Shown piece by piece: positions 17,895-26,059 of a stretch of 64,000 nucleotides of DNA. How positions within the stretch are numbered: the first letter of the stretch is position 1; each line of letters opens with the position of its first letter. The DNA is from Symmachiella macrocystis. Lineage in GTDB: Bacteria > Planctomycetota > Planctomycetia > Planctomycetales > Planctomycetaceae. The position numbers and the translations under genes were made by a program. The DNA is taken from positions 2,887,490 to 2,951,489 of the forward strand of contig NZ_SJPP01000001.1 of the NCBI RefSeq assembly GCF_007860075.1, read 5' to 3'. Under the pieces are notes generated by a model, which saw nothing but the letters and a program-made list of their open reading frames with translations, did no database searches and was not told the DNA's origin.

Positions 17895-18818
17895 ATGCCG
17901 CCATCGGCCATCATTGTGCTCGGTTCGGTGAACACCGATTTAGTCATTCGTTCACCACGGATTCCTGCTCCTGGAGAAACGGTTCTGGGGGGCGAATACT
18001 TTCAAGCGCCGGGCGGCAAGGGGGCCAACCAAGCCGTCGCCGCTGCCCGCGCCGCGCGCGATCCGGTCACCTTTATCGCCGCTGTCGGGGATGACGAATT
18101 CGGACGCGGTGCGCTCGATAATTTCTCTCGCGAAAACCTCGTCAGTCAGTACATCACGACCGTGCCCAACCAACCTTCAGGCGTGGCGCTGATTTTCGTT
18201 GACGAGCAGGGCGAAAACGCGATCAGCGTTGCCTCCGGCGCTAACCTGCATCTCACTCCCCAGCACGTCGACGCCCTCCCCGAGAACCTGTTCGCCGCTG
18301 CAGGGGTGTTTCTGTGCTGTTTGGAATCCCCCGTAGAAACTGTCGTCCGGGGTCTACAGCGCGCGCGAGCCGCCGGGCTGATCACCATCCTCAACCCCGC
18401 ACCGGCGCTCTCTGAAATTGCGACTCCTGAGATCCTGAAGTTGGTCGACGTGCTGACCCCCAATGCCGGCGAGGCTGCGTTGCTGACCGGGATGCAGGGT
18501 GTCGAGGAGGCAGCGCAACAGTTGCGCAATCTCGGATGTGGCTGCGTCATCACCACCTTAGGTCCCGACGGCTGCCAGATCACTGGCGAAGCGAATGTGC
18601 GCATCCCCAGTCGGAAGGTCACAGCCGTCGACACCACCGCTGCGGGAGACGCTTTCAACGGCGCACTCGCCGTAGCAGTCTCCGAAGGCCTGGCGCTGGA
18701 ACAGGCCGCACACTGGGCAACCGTCGCCGCGGCCATGGCCGTCACCCGCTCTGGGGCGCAACCTTCGCTGGCAAGCCGCAAAGAAATTGAGGCAGCCTTC
18801 TCGGAAATGGGCGAATAA
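17895..18818 (+). CDS. rbsK: Ribokinase (PfkB family)
   Basis: This 307-residue sugar kinase phosphorylates ribose with ATP in the cytoplasm. PfkB signatures are present: the start IIVLGSVNTDLVIRSPRIP, the first signature GGKGANQAVAAARA, ASGANLHLTP, and the second signature DTTAAGDAFNGALAVA with the catalytic base Asp252. The usual GAGD is AAGD here, which is a minor change. The length matches ribokinases (about 300-310). There is no ribose transporter or RbsD next to it, so it may serve nucleoside salvage. A related sugar specificity cannot be excluded. Confidence 0.92.
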   Translation: MPPSAIIVLGSVNTDLVIRSPRIPAPGETVLGGEYFQAPGGKGANQAVAAARAARDPVTFIAAVGDDEFGRGALDNFSRENLVSQYITTVPNQPSGVALIFVDEQGENAISVASGANLHLTPQHVDALPENLFAAAGVFLCCLESPVETVVRGLQRARAAGLITILNPAPALSEIATPEILKLVDVLTPNAGEAALLTGMQGVEEAAQQLRNLGCGCVITTLGPDGCQITGEANVRIPSRKVTAVDTTAAGDAFNGALAVAVSEGLALEQAAHWATVAAAMAVTRSGAQPSLASRKEIEAAFSEMGE

Positions 18819-19002
18819 CACCGCATGGAAATCAGCAATGTGAAATCAACGATTGTGCTGCAGTTCACAGTCGCCACGCACCTTAAGTCTCATAATTCTG
18901 CCGTGAGCGTAGAGAAGGCCGTTTCCTATGCAGCGAACCGGCCGATGATCAAGACGCCTTTCCCCAACCCAGCGGCACGGCATTTTCCAGAAAGAAAATA
19001 CC

Positions 19003-19578
19003 ATGAATCGAATACACATTCCGTTGACACTGCTAGCCATCGCCTGTGGACTATTTTGGATAGACGGCGAACTTCGCAGCGCAGAAAAGGAAACCAAACC
19101 GCCAGCCGTTGGTAAAAAGGCACCCAATTTTGAACTCGCGACATTGGACGGGAAAAAACACAAACTGAGCAAGCTGGTCGAAGACGGACCGGTCGTGGTC
19201 GTCATGCTCCGCGGCTTTCCCACCTACCAATGCCCGCTCTGTTCCCGCCAAATGACCGAATTTCTCAACGCCTCCAAGGGGTTCAAAGAGCAGGAATCGA
19301 CGGTTGTGTTTGTGTATCCCGACAAAAAAGACGGGGTGGCCAAGCATGCCCAACAATTCATTAAGGGAAAGAAGTTCCCCCCGAATTTCCTGTTCCTGCT
19401 CGATCCTGACTTTGAGTTCACCAATGCCTACGGATTGCGCTGGGAAGGCGAGAAAGAAACCTCGTACCCCTCGACGTTCATCATCGATGGGGATCAGAAA
19501 GTCACGTTCGCCAAAATCAGCCGTACGCATGGCGGGCGGACAAAAGCCAAGGAAATTATCGCCGAACTCGACAAATGA
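19003..19578 (+). CDS. Exported peroxiredoxin/redoxin-family protein
   Basis: This 191-residue AhpC/TSA-type thioredoxin-fold protein has an N-terminal signal (MNRIHIPLTLLAIACGLFW). The redoxin domain begins VGKKAPNFELATLDGKKHKL. The active-site strand is VVVMLRGFPTYQCPLCSRQ with Cys77 and Cys80, and TSYPSTFIIDGDQKVTFAKI supplies the cis-Pro strand. It likely acts outside the cytoplasmic membrane as a peroxide reductase or thiol oxidoreductase. It converges on the DUF1573 gene, with a hairpin terminator between them. Confidence 0.88.
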   Translation: MNRIHIPLTLLAIACGLFWIDGELRSAEKETKPPAVGKKAPNFELATLDGKKHKLSKLVEDGPVVVVMLRGFPTYQCPLCSRQMTEFLNASKGFKEQESTVVFVYPDKKDGVAKHAQQFIKGKKFPPNFLFLLDPDFEFTNAYGLRWEGEKETSYPSTFIIDGDQKVTFAKISRTHGGRTKAKEIIAELDK

Positions 19579-19615
19579 GTGAGGCTGGGACGGCCCGTAA
19601 GTGCAGCCGCCAGAG

Positions 19616-19660
19616 AAAAAAACGCTCGGCCCCCCGGTATCGTTACCTGGAGGCCGAGCG
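19616..19660 (-). terminator. Rho-independent terminator of the DUF1573 gene
   Basis: CGCTCGGCC (19623-19631) pairs with GGCCGAGCG (19652-19660), with further partial pairing inside. On the minus strand it is followed by a run of seven T (A-run 19616-19622). It sits 32 bases past the DUF1573 stop. The stem could also slow the converging peroxiredoxin transcript. Confidence 0.8.
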
Positions 19661-19691
19661 CTATTCTCGTGTTCCCAAACTGCGGAGAATA

Positions 19692-20729
19692 TTATTCCGC
19701 CGTGGCAATCTCACCATACACCTTGAAACGTACCGGTTCGGAACGACCTGCGATGCGGACGTCGAATTCCTCCACGAACTTGCCCATGGGCGAGTCCCCT
19801 TTGAGGTGAATCGGAATCACGTGCACGCTCTTTTCATCCGTCGGCGATTGCCAAGCAAATGCTGATTCATCTGCGCCTGAGGTGATCTTCTCGATCATGA
19901 TCGCCTTTTTCCCGCGGACCACGAACTGCACTGTTTTTTTGTCGCCCGGGTGCAGCTTGCCCACCGAAGCGGTTTGAGGTGAGACGATCACGTCAGGGGC
20001 GATTTTTCCTTCAACCAAAACCGTCACTTGCGATGATTCTCCGCCCACGGTGTCTAGCACGACTTGATCACGAAAGTCTCCCACCGGTGCCGTCGGTTTC
20101 AACAGAACCGAAACTTCATAACCCGGTTTTCCGTTTGCGTTCGGCGTGACAGTCACGTCCAAGTGTTCGTTGTCCGTATGTGCGCTGCGGACTTTCCAAT
20201 TGGGCGAACGAGCGTGGGAAACCTGCACCTTTTGCCGCCATCCCGTTCCATAATCGACCGTCCCAAACTTCACACTCCCCGGCGCTAAAATGATGTCCGG
20301 TTGAATGAATGCCGTGATCGGAATCCGCACTTCAGCCCGCTGAGGTTTGTCGAAGGTCACGATCACATTCGAGTTCTTGCGGTGCGAAAACTTGTGCGTA
20401 TTCATCGTGATTTCGATGTACGTCGATTCATTGCTTTTGAGCGTCGTCTTCTCCGGCTCGGCAGCCGAGCAACCGCAGGTCGTGCGGACATCGGCAATGT
20501 GCGTGTCATCCCGCCAATGACTGGTGATCTTAATCCGAGCCTTGGCCACCGAACCTTTGGGAACCGTGCCGAAATCTTGATTCAGCCGGTCGAACATCTT
20601 TTCTGCCCACGTCAACTCTGCGGCCTGTGCCGAAACTGCCGAGCACAGCATCAAGCAACAGACCGCGACTGCCGCCGGTCTCCCTTTCTGCAAAAGTGTG
20701 GCAGGGGTAATCGTGCTTAATTTGAACAT
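19692..20729 (-). CDS. Exported DUF1573-domain protein
   Basis: The 345-residue product starts MFKLSTITPATLLQKG. The second of two adjacent ATGs is chosen, because a GAGGAGG site then lies about 6 bases away. A signal peptide spans about 1-36, ending near VSAQAAE. Three Ig-like (ASH/DUF1573) repeats follow: FDRLNQDFGTVPKGSVAKA with TTCGCSAAEPEKTTL, then ILAPGSVKFGTVDYGTG, then VIVSPQTASVGKLHPGDKK. DUF1573 proteins are periplasmic or surface beta-sandwich proteins of unsettled function. This one is monocistronic, with a strong terminator. Confidence 0.88.
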   Translation of the reverse strand: MFKLSTITPATLLQKGRPAAVAVCCLMLCSAVSAQAAELTWAEKMFDRLNQDFGTVPKGSVAKARIKITSHWRDDTHIADVRTTCGCSAAEPEKTTLKSNESTYIEITMNTHKFSHRKNSNVIVTFDKPQRAEVRIPITAFIQPDIILAPGSVKFGTVDYGTGWRQKVQVSHARSPNWKVRSAHTDNEHLDVTVTPNANGKPGYEVSVLLKPTAPVGDFRDQVVLDTVGGESSQVTVLVEGKIAPDVIVSPQTASVGKLHPGDKKTVQFVVRGKKAIMIEKITSGADESAFAWQSPTDEKSVHVIPIHLKGDSPMGKFVEEFDVRIAGRSEPVRFKVYGEIATAE

Positions 20730-21268
20730 CATGGTCCTCCTCGTCGGATGAATCGGCCATTCCGTTGTCAGTCTTCCTGCCCACCCTGGCACGTTAAGTC
20801 GTAACTATCTCGTCAGCCGGACCGACCGCGCAGCAGACACCGCGAAAGCAAGAAATATAGAAATCGCCCGCGATGAAAGAAGTCGCCGCCGGTCGTCACT
20901 GCCCAGTTATGATTCGTCGAACGGTTAGCGCGTCTGACCCAGAAACGCGAGACCCGTTCGTAAATGTTTTCGAATCTGCTAACTTCAACATACCCGACTC
21001 TTAGGGGCTGTGAAGATGAATTTCCGGGATTTCACGAAATCAAAGCGCCGTAAAAGCGAGTTTCGGCCGAATTGGTGGCCTGGGAAAACTTTGCCTCCCC
21101 ACACAGCAGCGGAACAAACCCAACGACGCGCCAGGTTTGTTCAAACGCCAGACCCACCGCCACGCCGGTAAACCTATCGACCTAGACAACCTGTCACCGA
21201 ATACCGCTCCTTTTTACGGTGCCACCGCTAGTGACTAATTACCAATAACAGCGAAGGCCGTATTCTGT
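20730..21268. other. Intergenic region, nothing recognised
   Basis: These are 539 bases between the starts of the DUF1573 gene and the 3' end of the DUF4349 gene. No coding frame, RNA gene or strong repeat was seen. The DUF1573 promoter should lie in its first part. Confidence 0.45.
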
Positions 21269-22105
21269 TTACATCGAAATCGGTTTACGTCGATTCCACT
21301 TTAGAAATACAACAATTGCCACCAACGGAATAACCATTACGCAAACCCAGGGAGCAACGAAGACGCCGGCCAGCACTATCGATTGCGCCAATTCACTAAA
21401 CGATTCTATCGACGATGACCATGTGCGTTCGATGCGTGTCGTAAACGATGCCGATTGCACAGGTGCGTAATTGCTGATCTCTTCGAATCGAAGTGTGACC
21501 GTCGAATAGGCTGTTAGATCCGATAGAACGCGGAGTTGACCTTGCAGTTGTTCCACTTCCCCTCGGACCCGCGAGATCTCGCGTTCCACGGCCAAGATTT
21601 CCTCCAATTTGCCGCTGTGCTGATCGAGCAATTCCTTGAGCCGCTGCTCTTCTTGTTGTTGATTAGCCAGCCGCGCCTGCAGGTCATAAAAATTATCGCT
21701 GACTTCCTGAGTGGTTTGGCTTTCGCTACGAACTTCTCCCAATAGTCGACTGGCAACGAGAAACTCCTCGAACTTCTCCGCCGGAATGCGGATTGTCCAA
21801 TACGCGTGCCGCGGCACGTTAGCGGTGCCGGATACTTGAGCATCTGCAACAAATGCATCAAAGCGGCTGATGATTGCCTGCACCTGGGCGGGTACACCGG
21901 AGAAATCTTCAACAACGATATCCATGTCAGCACGATAGATGATCTTGCGCCTCAGTTTCCCCGCCCGAGCCAAGTCCCCTTCGCCGGCCACCGCATTGTC
22001 GCCGCGCTCAGGGGCAGCGGCGACGACTGGTTTCTTATCGATTCCCTCTGCTGCACCACAACCGGTCAACAAAAGCAGACACCACATCGCACAAGGTCTT
22101 ACCAT
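21269..22105 (-). CDS. DUF4349 lipoprotein
   Basis: The 278-residue product starts MVRPCAMWCLLLLTGC at 22105, with AAAGGG 8 bases upstream. The lipobox LLTGC puts the lipidated Cys at 16. The DUF4349 body follows: RRKIIYRADMDIVVEDFSGV, VPRHAYWTIRIPAEKFEEFL, and a long coiled coil (LQARLANQQQEEQRLKELLD) with AVEREISRVRGEVEQLQGQL. A C-terminal membrane helix (about 245-268) ends in a basic tail. It is probably an envelope-anchored protein of unknown role. The GTG at 22153 is a less likely start. Confidence 0.88.
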   Translation of the reverse strand: MVRPCAMWCLLLLTGCGAAEGIDKKPVVAAAPERGDNAVAGEGDLARAGKLRRKIIYRADMDIVVEDFSGVPAQVQAIISRFDAFVADAQVSGTANVPRHAYWTIRIPAEKFEEFLVASRLLGEVRSESQTTQEVSDNFYDLQARLANQQQEEQRLKELLDQHSGKLEEILAVEREISRVRGEVEQLQGQLRVLSDLTAYSTVTLRFEEISNYAPVQSASFTTRIERTWSSSIESFSELAQSIVLAGVFVAPWVCVMVIPLVAIVVFLKWNRRKPISM

Positions 22106-22339
22106 GGAGAGCGCCCTTTCAAAACCTCGATGAAAGAATTCGTGAGATCGCACAAGGGTAAGATCCCCAATACATGTCGTTTATTCCCCACCGCCACGCT
22201 ATTGATCCAAGCAATCCAGGTTTATACTGTTAACCAATGACCAACCCCAAACCGCACCACCCGTCACCCTGCTAAACTCTCTCACACTGGGAGTGGGCCG
22301 GGGTGAAGGTTTTTACAGCAAAATCAGGCGCCCACCAGC

Positions 22340-23857
22340 ATGTACAACACAAACACAAAACGCTCGACACATTTTCTGCCCATACTCGTATTCCTCTGTG
22401 CGTTTTCGCCGACCCTGACCAAGGCCGCCGATTCTGCTCCCGCGCGGCCGAACATCCTTTGGATTGTTGTCGACGACATGTCGGCCAATTTTTCCTGTTA
22501 CGGTGAAACGCTGATCGAAACGCCACATGTCGATCAACTCGCCCGCGAGGGTGTGCAGTTCAATCAGGCGTTCGTGACCGCTCCGGTTTGTTCTACGTGT
22601 CGTTCGGCCTTCATCACCGGCATGTATCAAACTGCTATTGGAGCGCACCATCATCGCAGTGGACGCGGTGAAGAAAAAATTCACCTCCCGCCCGGCGTCG
22701 AACCGATTCCGCTGTTGTTCCAACGTGCCGGGTATTACACGTCCATCAGCGGTTGGCCGATTCACCCCAAACGACTCGGCAAAACCGACTACAATTTCGA
22801 GTGGGATCCAGCAATGTACGACGGGTCCAATTGGGCCAAGCGTAAACCGGGACAGCCCTTTTTTGCTCAAATCCAACTCCCCGGAGGAAAACTCCGCGGC
22901 GGCACACGGCAATCGGCGCAAAAATTTGCTCAAAAGGCAAAGCGAAAGTTTGGAAGCAAAACCGATTCCGCCGACGTAATGCTTCCTCCCTATTACCCCG
23001 ACACACCGGTGCAGCGCGAAGACTGGGCCGCCTATTTGGATTCCGTCCGTGAAACTGATCGCGTTGTCGGGGAGATCATCGCTCGGCTCAAGGACGAAGG
23101 CGTTCTTGACCAAACACTGGTGCTGTTAATAACCGACCACGGCATCAGCCACGCTCGCGGCAAACAGTTTTTGTACGAAGAGGGAATTCATGTCCCCTTC
23201 ATCCTCCGCGGCCCAGGCATTGCAGCGGGAACCATCCGGGAGGACTTGATCGAACATATCGACATGGCGGCCATTTCCCTCGCGGTCGCTGGAATTCCGC
23301 TCCCCGAAACCATGCAGGCGCAGGACGTACTCGCCGAGGACTATCAACCCCGTGAAGCCATCTTTGCCGCTCGTGACCGCTGCGACGAAACGGTCGAACA
23401 TCTGCGTTGCGTGCGGACGGATCGTTTCAAGTACATCCGCAATTATTTGCCACAACGACCGCACCTCCAGCCGTGCGCCTACAAAGATCACAAATCGATC
23501 CTCATCGATCTACGTCGCGCCTTTGCTGCTGGTGAGTTGAACGACATCCAGAAACAACTCTTCGCTCCCACCCGCCCACCGGAAGAATTGTACGACCTAG
23601 AAAATGACCCGCACGAAATCCACAATCTTGCCGGCGACGCCAAATTCGCCTCGCAATTGACCGACATGCGAAACCGCCTCGATGATTGGATCGTCCGCAC
23701 CAACGACCATGGCCGGAATCCCGAATCCGCAGCCATGTACGACAGCGATATGGCCCTGTACCTCAATTCCCGCCGCCGCCGCGGATCGGCTGAAGAGCTC
23801 CAAGAATTGCAGGAAAACATCAACCAAATGAAACGTTGGGCCGCCGAAGGCAAATAA
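22340..23857 (+). CDS. Exported sulfatase with CSTCR active-site motif
   Basis: This 505-residue type I sulfatase has a signal peptide (about 1-30) and starts its alkaline-phosphatase-like fold with RPNILWIVVDDMSANFSCYG (metal Asp pair). The formylglycine segment is VCSTCRSAFITGMYQ, with Cys84 and Arg88. The common CxPxR is CxTxR here. The other metal motif is LVLLITDHGISHARGKQFLY. Such enzymes hydrolyse sulfate esters, often on algal polysaccharides. A maturase (FGE or anSME) would be needed and is not in this window. The QueC-like gene follows after 63 bases on the same strand. Confidence 0.92.
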   Translation: MYNTNTKRSTHFLPILVFLCAFSPTLTKAADSAPARPNILWIVVDDMSANFSCYGETLIETPHVDQLAREGVQFNQAFVTAPVCSTCRSAFITGMYQTAIGAHHHRSGRGEEKIHLPPGVEPIPLLFQRAGYYTSISGWPIHPKRLGKTDYNFEWDPAMYDGSNWAKRKPGQPFFAQIQLPGGKLRGGTRQSAQKFAQKAKRKFGSKTDSADVMLPPYYPDTPVQREDWAAYLDSVRETDRVVGEIIARLKDEGVLDQTLVLLITDHGISHARGKQFLYEEGIHVPFILRGPGIAAGTIREDLIEHIDMAAISLAVAGIPLPETMQAQDVLAEDYQPREAIFAARDRCDETVEHLRCVRTDRFKYIRNYLPQRPHLQPCAYKDHKSILIDLRRAFAAGELNDIQKQLFAPTRPPEELYDLENDPHEIHNLAGDAKFASQLTDMRNRLDDWIVRTNDHGRNPESAAMYDSDMALYLNSRRRRGSAEELQELQENINQMKRWAAEGK

Positions 23858-23920
23858 CATCCTGCTGTGCCAACGCCGGTTTCGCCCTTTTCCCATTGTG
23901 CACACCACCACAAACCCGCG

Positions 23921-24589
23921 ATGACAAACACTCTGGAATGTCCGATCGTTGTACTGCTTGGCGGCGGTGTCGAAAGCACGTCGTTGGTCAGCCGGTTTCT
24001 CGACCAACAGCGACGCGTCGTCCCCGTGCACGTGCATTGCGGCTTGATTTGGGATGACGTCGAGACGCTCTTCGTTCAACAATTTTGCCAGGCGCGTGCT
24101 TCAGACAACTTGGATCCGCTCATTCAATTTCAGATTCCCCTTGCCGGTTGGCTCGACGATCACTGGGCCGTCACGGGCAACAACATCCCCCGTGCGGGAG
24201 CTAGTGGCCACGATTTGGAAATCCCCCTGCGCAATCTCACCCTGTTGAGTTTTGCGCTCCCCAAAGTCGCGCATCTGCCGGACTTTCAATGCGCCCTCGG
24301 CACCACTGCCGACAATTCCTTTCGCGATGGCAGCCGCGAATACTTTGATCGTTCGCAGGAACTACTCAGCCTCGAAGCAGGCCGACCGATTGAAATTCTC
24401 ACTCCCTATCTCCAAATGACCAAAACCGACGTCATTCGCGTGACCGATCACGACACCTTGGCGTACAGCTTCTCCTGTATCGATCCTCGCGACAACCAAC
24501 ATTGCGGGCAATGCCTCAAATGCGGCAGCCGCCAACAGGCGTTCATTGCGGCAGGTGTTGACGATCCAACGGTGTACGCCAATGCCTGA
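23921..24589 (+). CDS. QueC-like PP-loop enzyme (7-cyano-7-deazaguanine synthase family)
   Basis: The 222-residue product starts MTNTLECPIVVLLGGGVEST. The fold follows QueC. It has a PP-loop at 14-19, VPVHVHCGLIWDDVETLF, IPLRNLTLLSFAL (the place of PGRN in QueC), GTTADNSFRDGSREYFD and a zinc site of Cys186, Cys195, Cys198 and Cys201 in the CGQC-x2-C pattern. The PP-loop reads GGGVES rather than SGGxDS, so a conserved Asp is Glu. Canonical QueC converts 7-carboxy-7-deazaguanine to preQ0 with ATP and ammonia. No queD, queE or folE is nearby. It overlaps the next ATP-grasp gene by 8 bases, so the two are probably coupled. It may act outside queuosine synthesis. Confidence 0.85.
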   Translation: MTNTLECPIVVLLGGGVESTSLVSRFLDQQRRVVPVHVHCGLIWDDVETLFVQQFCQARASDNLDPLIQFQIPLAGWLDDHWAVTGNNIPRAGASGHDLEIPLRNLTLLSFALPKVAHLPDFQCALGTTADNSFRDGSREYFDRSQELLSLEAGRPIEILTPYLQMTKTDVIRVTDHDTLAYSFSCIDPRDNQHCGQCLKCGSRQQAFIAAGVDDPTVYANA

Positions 24590-25547
24590 ATTTGCTTCTG
24601 TCGCCGTGCAGCATTACCAGTGGGCCGGGTTGGACTTCATGTTCGATGCCGACGGGACGCCGGTCTTGTTGGAGGCCAATCGTTGTTCGCACATGCTGTG
24701 GGAATACCTGTTGCTCTACAACGACGATACTCCGTTTCGACTCATCGCTGAGGTCTTAAGCGCAGCCGACGGTCCCACCTGTCTGATGTGGCGCCAAGAT
24801 GATCCTTTGCCCGACGCCGATGAAGACGCCTGTTGGATTGCCGGGCACCTGCGTTTGCACCTCGACCGAGAGGTATTCATCTGCCACGTGGAGGACAACC
24901 AGCAAGACTCTGATCAGTTGTTGACCCGCGATGGGAATCGCATTCGCCCCGGGAGTATTTTTCGTTGGTGGTATGATCTGCCTTGGTCGTATGAGCGTAG
25001 CGGCGTCTGCGTGATCAATCCCAATGCCGCCTGGGTCGCAGTCCGCGACAAGCTTGCCTGTTATTCCTCGCTGGCAGCGGCAAAAAGCTTCCGTGTCCCT
25101 CGCAGTTTTGCAGTTGAAACTCCCGATGAGGCATCCGCAATCCTCAGTGCACATCCCGATCTGTTTGAACGCGGGTATGTGATCAAACCCCGCGTCGGTT
25201 TTGGCGGGCATGGCGTGCAAATTGCCGATCCGCACGATTCGCCCCAGCTGTTTTCGGGGAATCATCTGCTGTCCGAGCGGATCATCCCGCAACTTCGCGA
25301 CGGCAACTTTTGGGATGTGCGGCTGTTCGTGATGGCCGGCCGGTATCTGGGCGGTGTGCTGCGCAGCAGTCCCGGTGCTGTGACCAACGTCTTCCAAGGC
25401 GGCACGCCGCTAAGACTCGACGACGATACCGCCGCCGCTCTTCAAGCCCCCGCCCTCGAAGCTGTCCAGTTGCTCGATGCGGCCGCTGAAGCAGTGCACG
25501 GCTTACCCCATCCCCCCGACACAGATCTCACCAACGTCGAGTATTGA
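24582..25547 (+). CDS. ATP-grasp ligase-like protein with permuted terminal motif
   Basis: The 321-residue product starts MPEFASVAVQHYQWAGLDFM. ATG 24582 overlaps the QueC-like stop (shared ATGCCTGA). Residues about 65-300 look RimK/glutathione-synthetase-like: a pre-ATP-grasp domain, VRDKLACYSSLAAAKSFRVP, the ATP-binding YVIKPRVGFGGHGVQI with Lys202, then FWDVRLFVMAGRYLGGVLR with Arg247. The end of the family, a D-x-DG-x-P-LLE-x-N strand carrying the metal-binding Glu and Asn, is absent at the C-terminus (…PDTDLTNVEY stop). A near-perfect version, DFMFDADGTPVLLEANR with Glu31 and Asn33, is at the N-terminus. This suggests a circular permutation or a remnant of a tandem ATP-grasp. It probably forms a carboxylate-amine bond using ATP. 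Confidence 0.8.
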   Translation: MPEFASVAVQHYQWAGLDFMFDADGTPVLLEANRCSHMLWEYLLLYNDDTPFRLIAEVLSAADGPTCLMWRQDDPLPDADEDACWIAGHLRLHLDREVFICHVEDNQQDSDQLLTRDGNRIRPGSIFRWWYDLPWSYERSGVCVINPNAAWVAVRDKLACYSSLAAAKSFRVPRSFAVETPDEASAILSAHPDLFERGYVIKPRVGFGGHGVQIADPHDSPQLFSGNHLLSERIIPQLRDGNFWDVRLFVMAGRYLGGVLRSSPGAVTNVFQGGTPLRLDDDTAAALQAPALEAVQLLDAAAEAVHGLPHPPDTDLTNVEY

Positions 25548-25630
25548 TTTCCGCCGCCGTCCCGTCTAACGTTTGGAAAATACCCCCAAGAATTGACATT
25601 GGCAGTCGTGCTTTCGTGGAGAATTCCCTC

Positions 25631-26059
25631 ATGGTCGAGACCTATCAGTCACACGGTGTTAGTTTTGAATATCCCGACGATTGGGAAATCATTGAACAAC
25701 AAGACGCCCAGGAAGTCGCCATCACGGTGCAAAGCCCGGAAACTTCATTTTGGTTGTTGACCGTATTTTTCGACCGGCCCGATCCTGAAAAAATCGCCGA
25801 AGCCGCCCTGGATGCCTTCCGGCAGGAATACGACGACCTCGACATCTATGAAGGTGACGACAACATCTGCGACGAGAATGCAGTCGCCTGGGACCTCGAA
25901 TTCCGCGCGATGGAGGTCTACAACAGCGCTTGGGTCCGCACCTTCCAAACCGACCTATTCTCCGCCCTGGTGCTCTACCAAGCCAACGACTTAGAATTCG
26001 AAGAGACCGCCGACACAATGCGCGGAATGACCCGCAGCCTGGGTTACTATTACGAGTAA
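25631..26059 (+). CDS. Small PsbP-like/unknown protein
   Basis: The 142-residue product starts MVETYQSHGVSFEYPDDWEI, with GTGGAG upstream of the ATG at 25631. The opening YPDDWEI followed by alternating strands (VAITVQSPETSFWLLTVFFD) and a helix (PEKIAEAALDAFRQEY) resembles the PsbP-like or DUF1795 type of small alpha-beta protein. No signal peptide is seen. It lies 83 bases after the ATP-grasp gene on the same strand and could be the last gene of that unit. Function unknown. Confidence 0.75.
   Translation: MVETYQSHGVSFEYPDDWEIIEQQDAQEVAITVQSPETSFWLLTVFFDRPDPEKIAEAALDAFRQEYDDLDIYEGDDNICDENAVAWDLEFRAMEVYNSAWVRTFQTDLFSALVLYQANDLEFEETADTMRGMTRSLGYYYE

Noticed and set aside
18825-19115. Short frame between the ribokinase and peroxiredoxin genes
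   Set aside because: It overlaps the peroxiredoxin start in another frame and shows no similarity.
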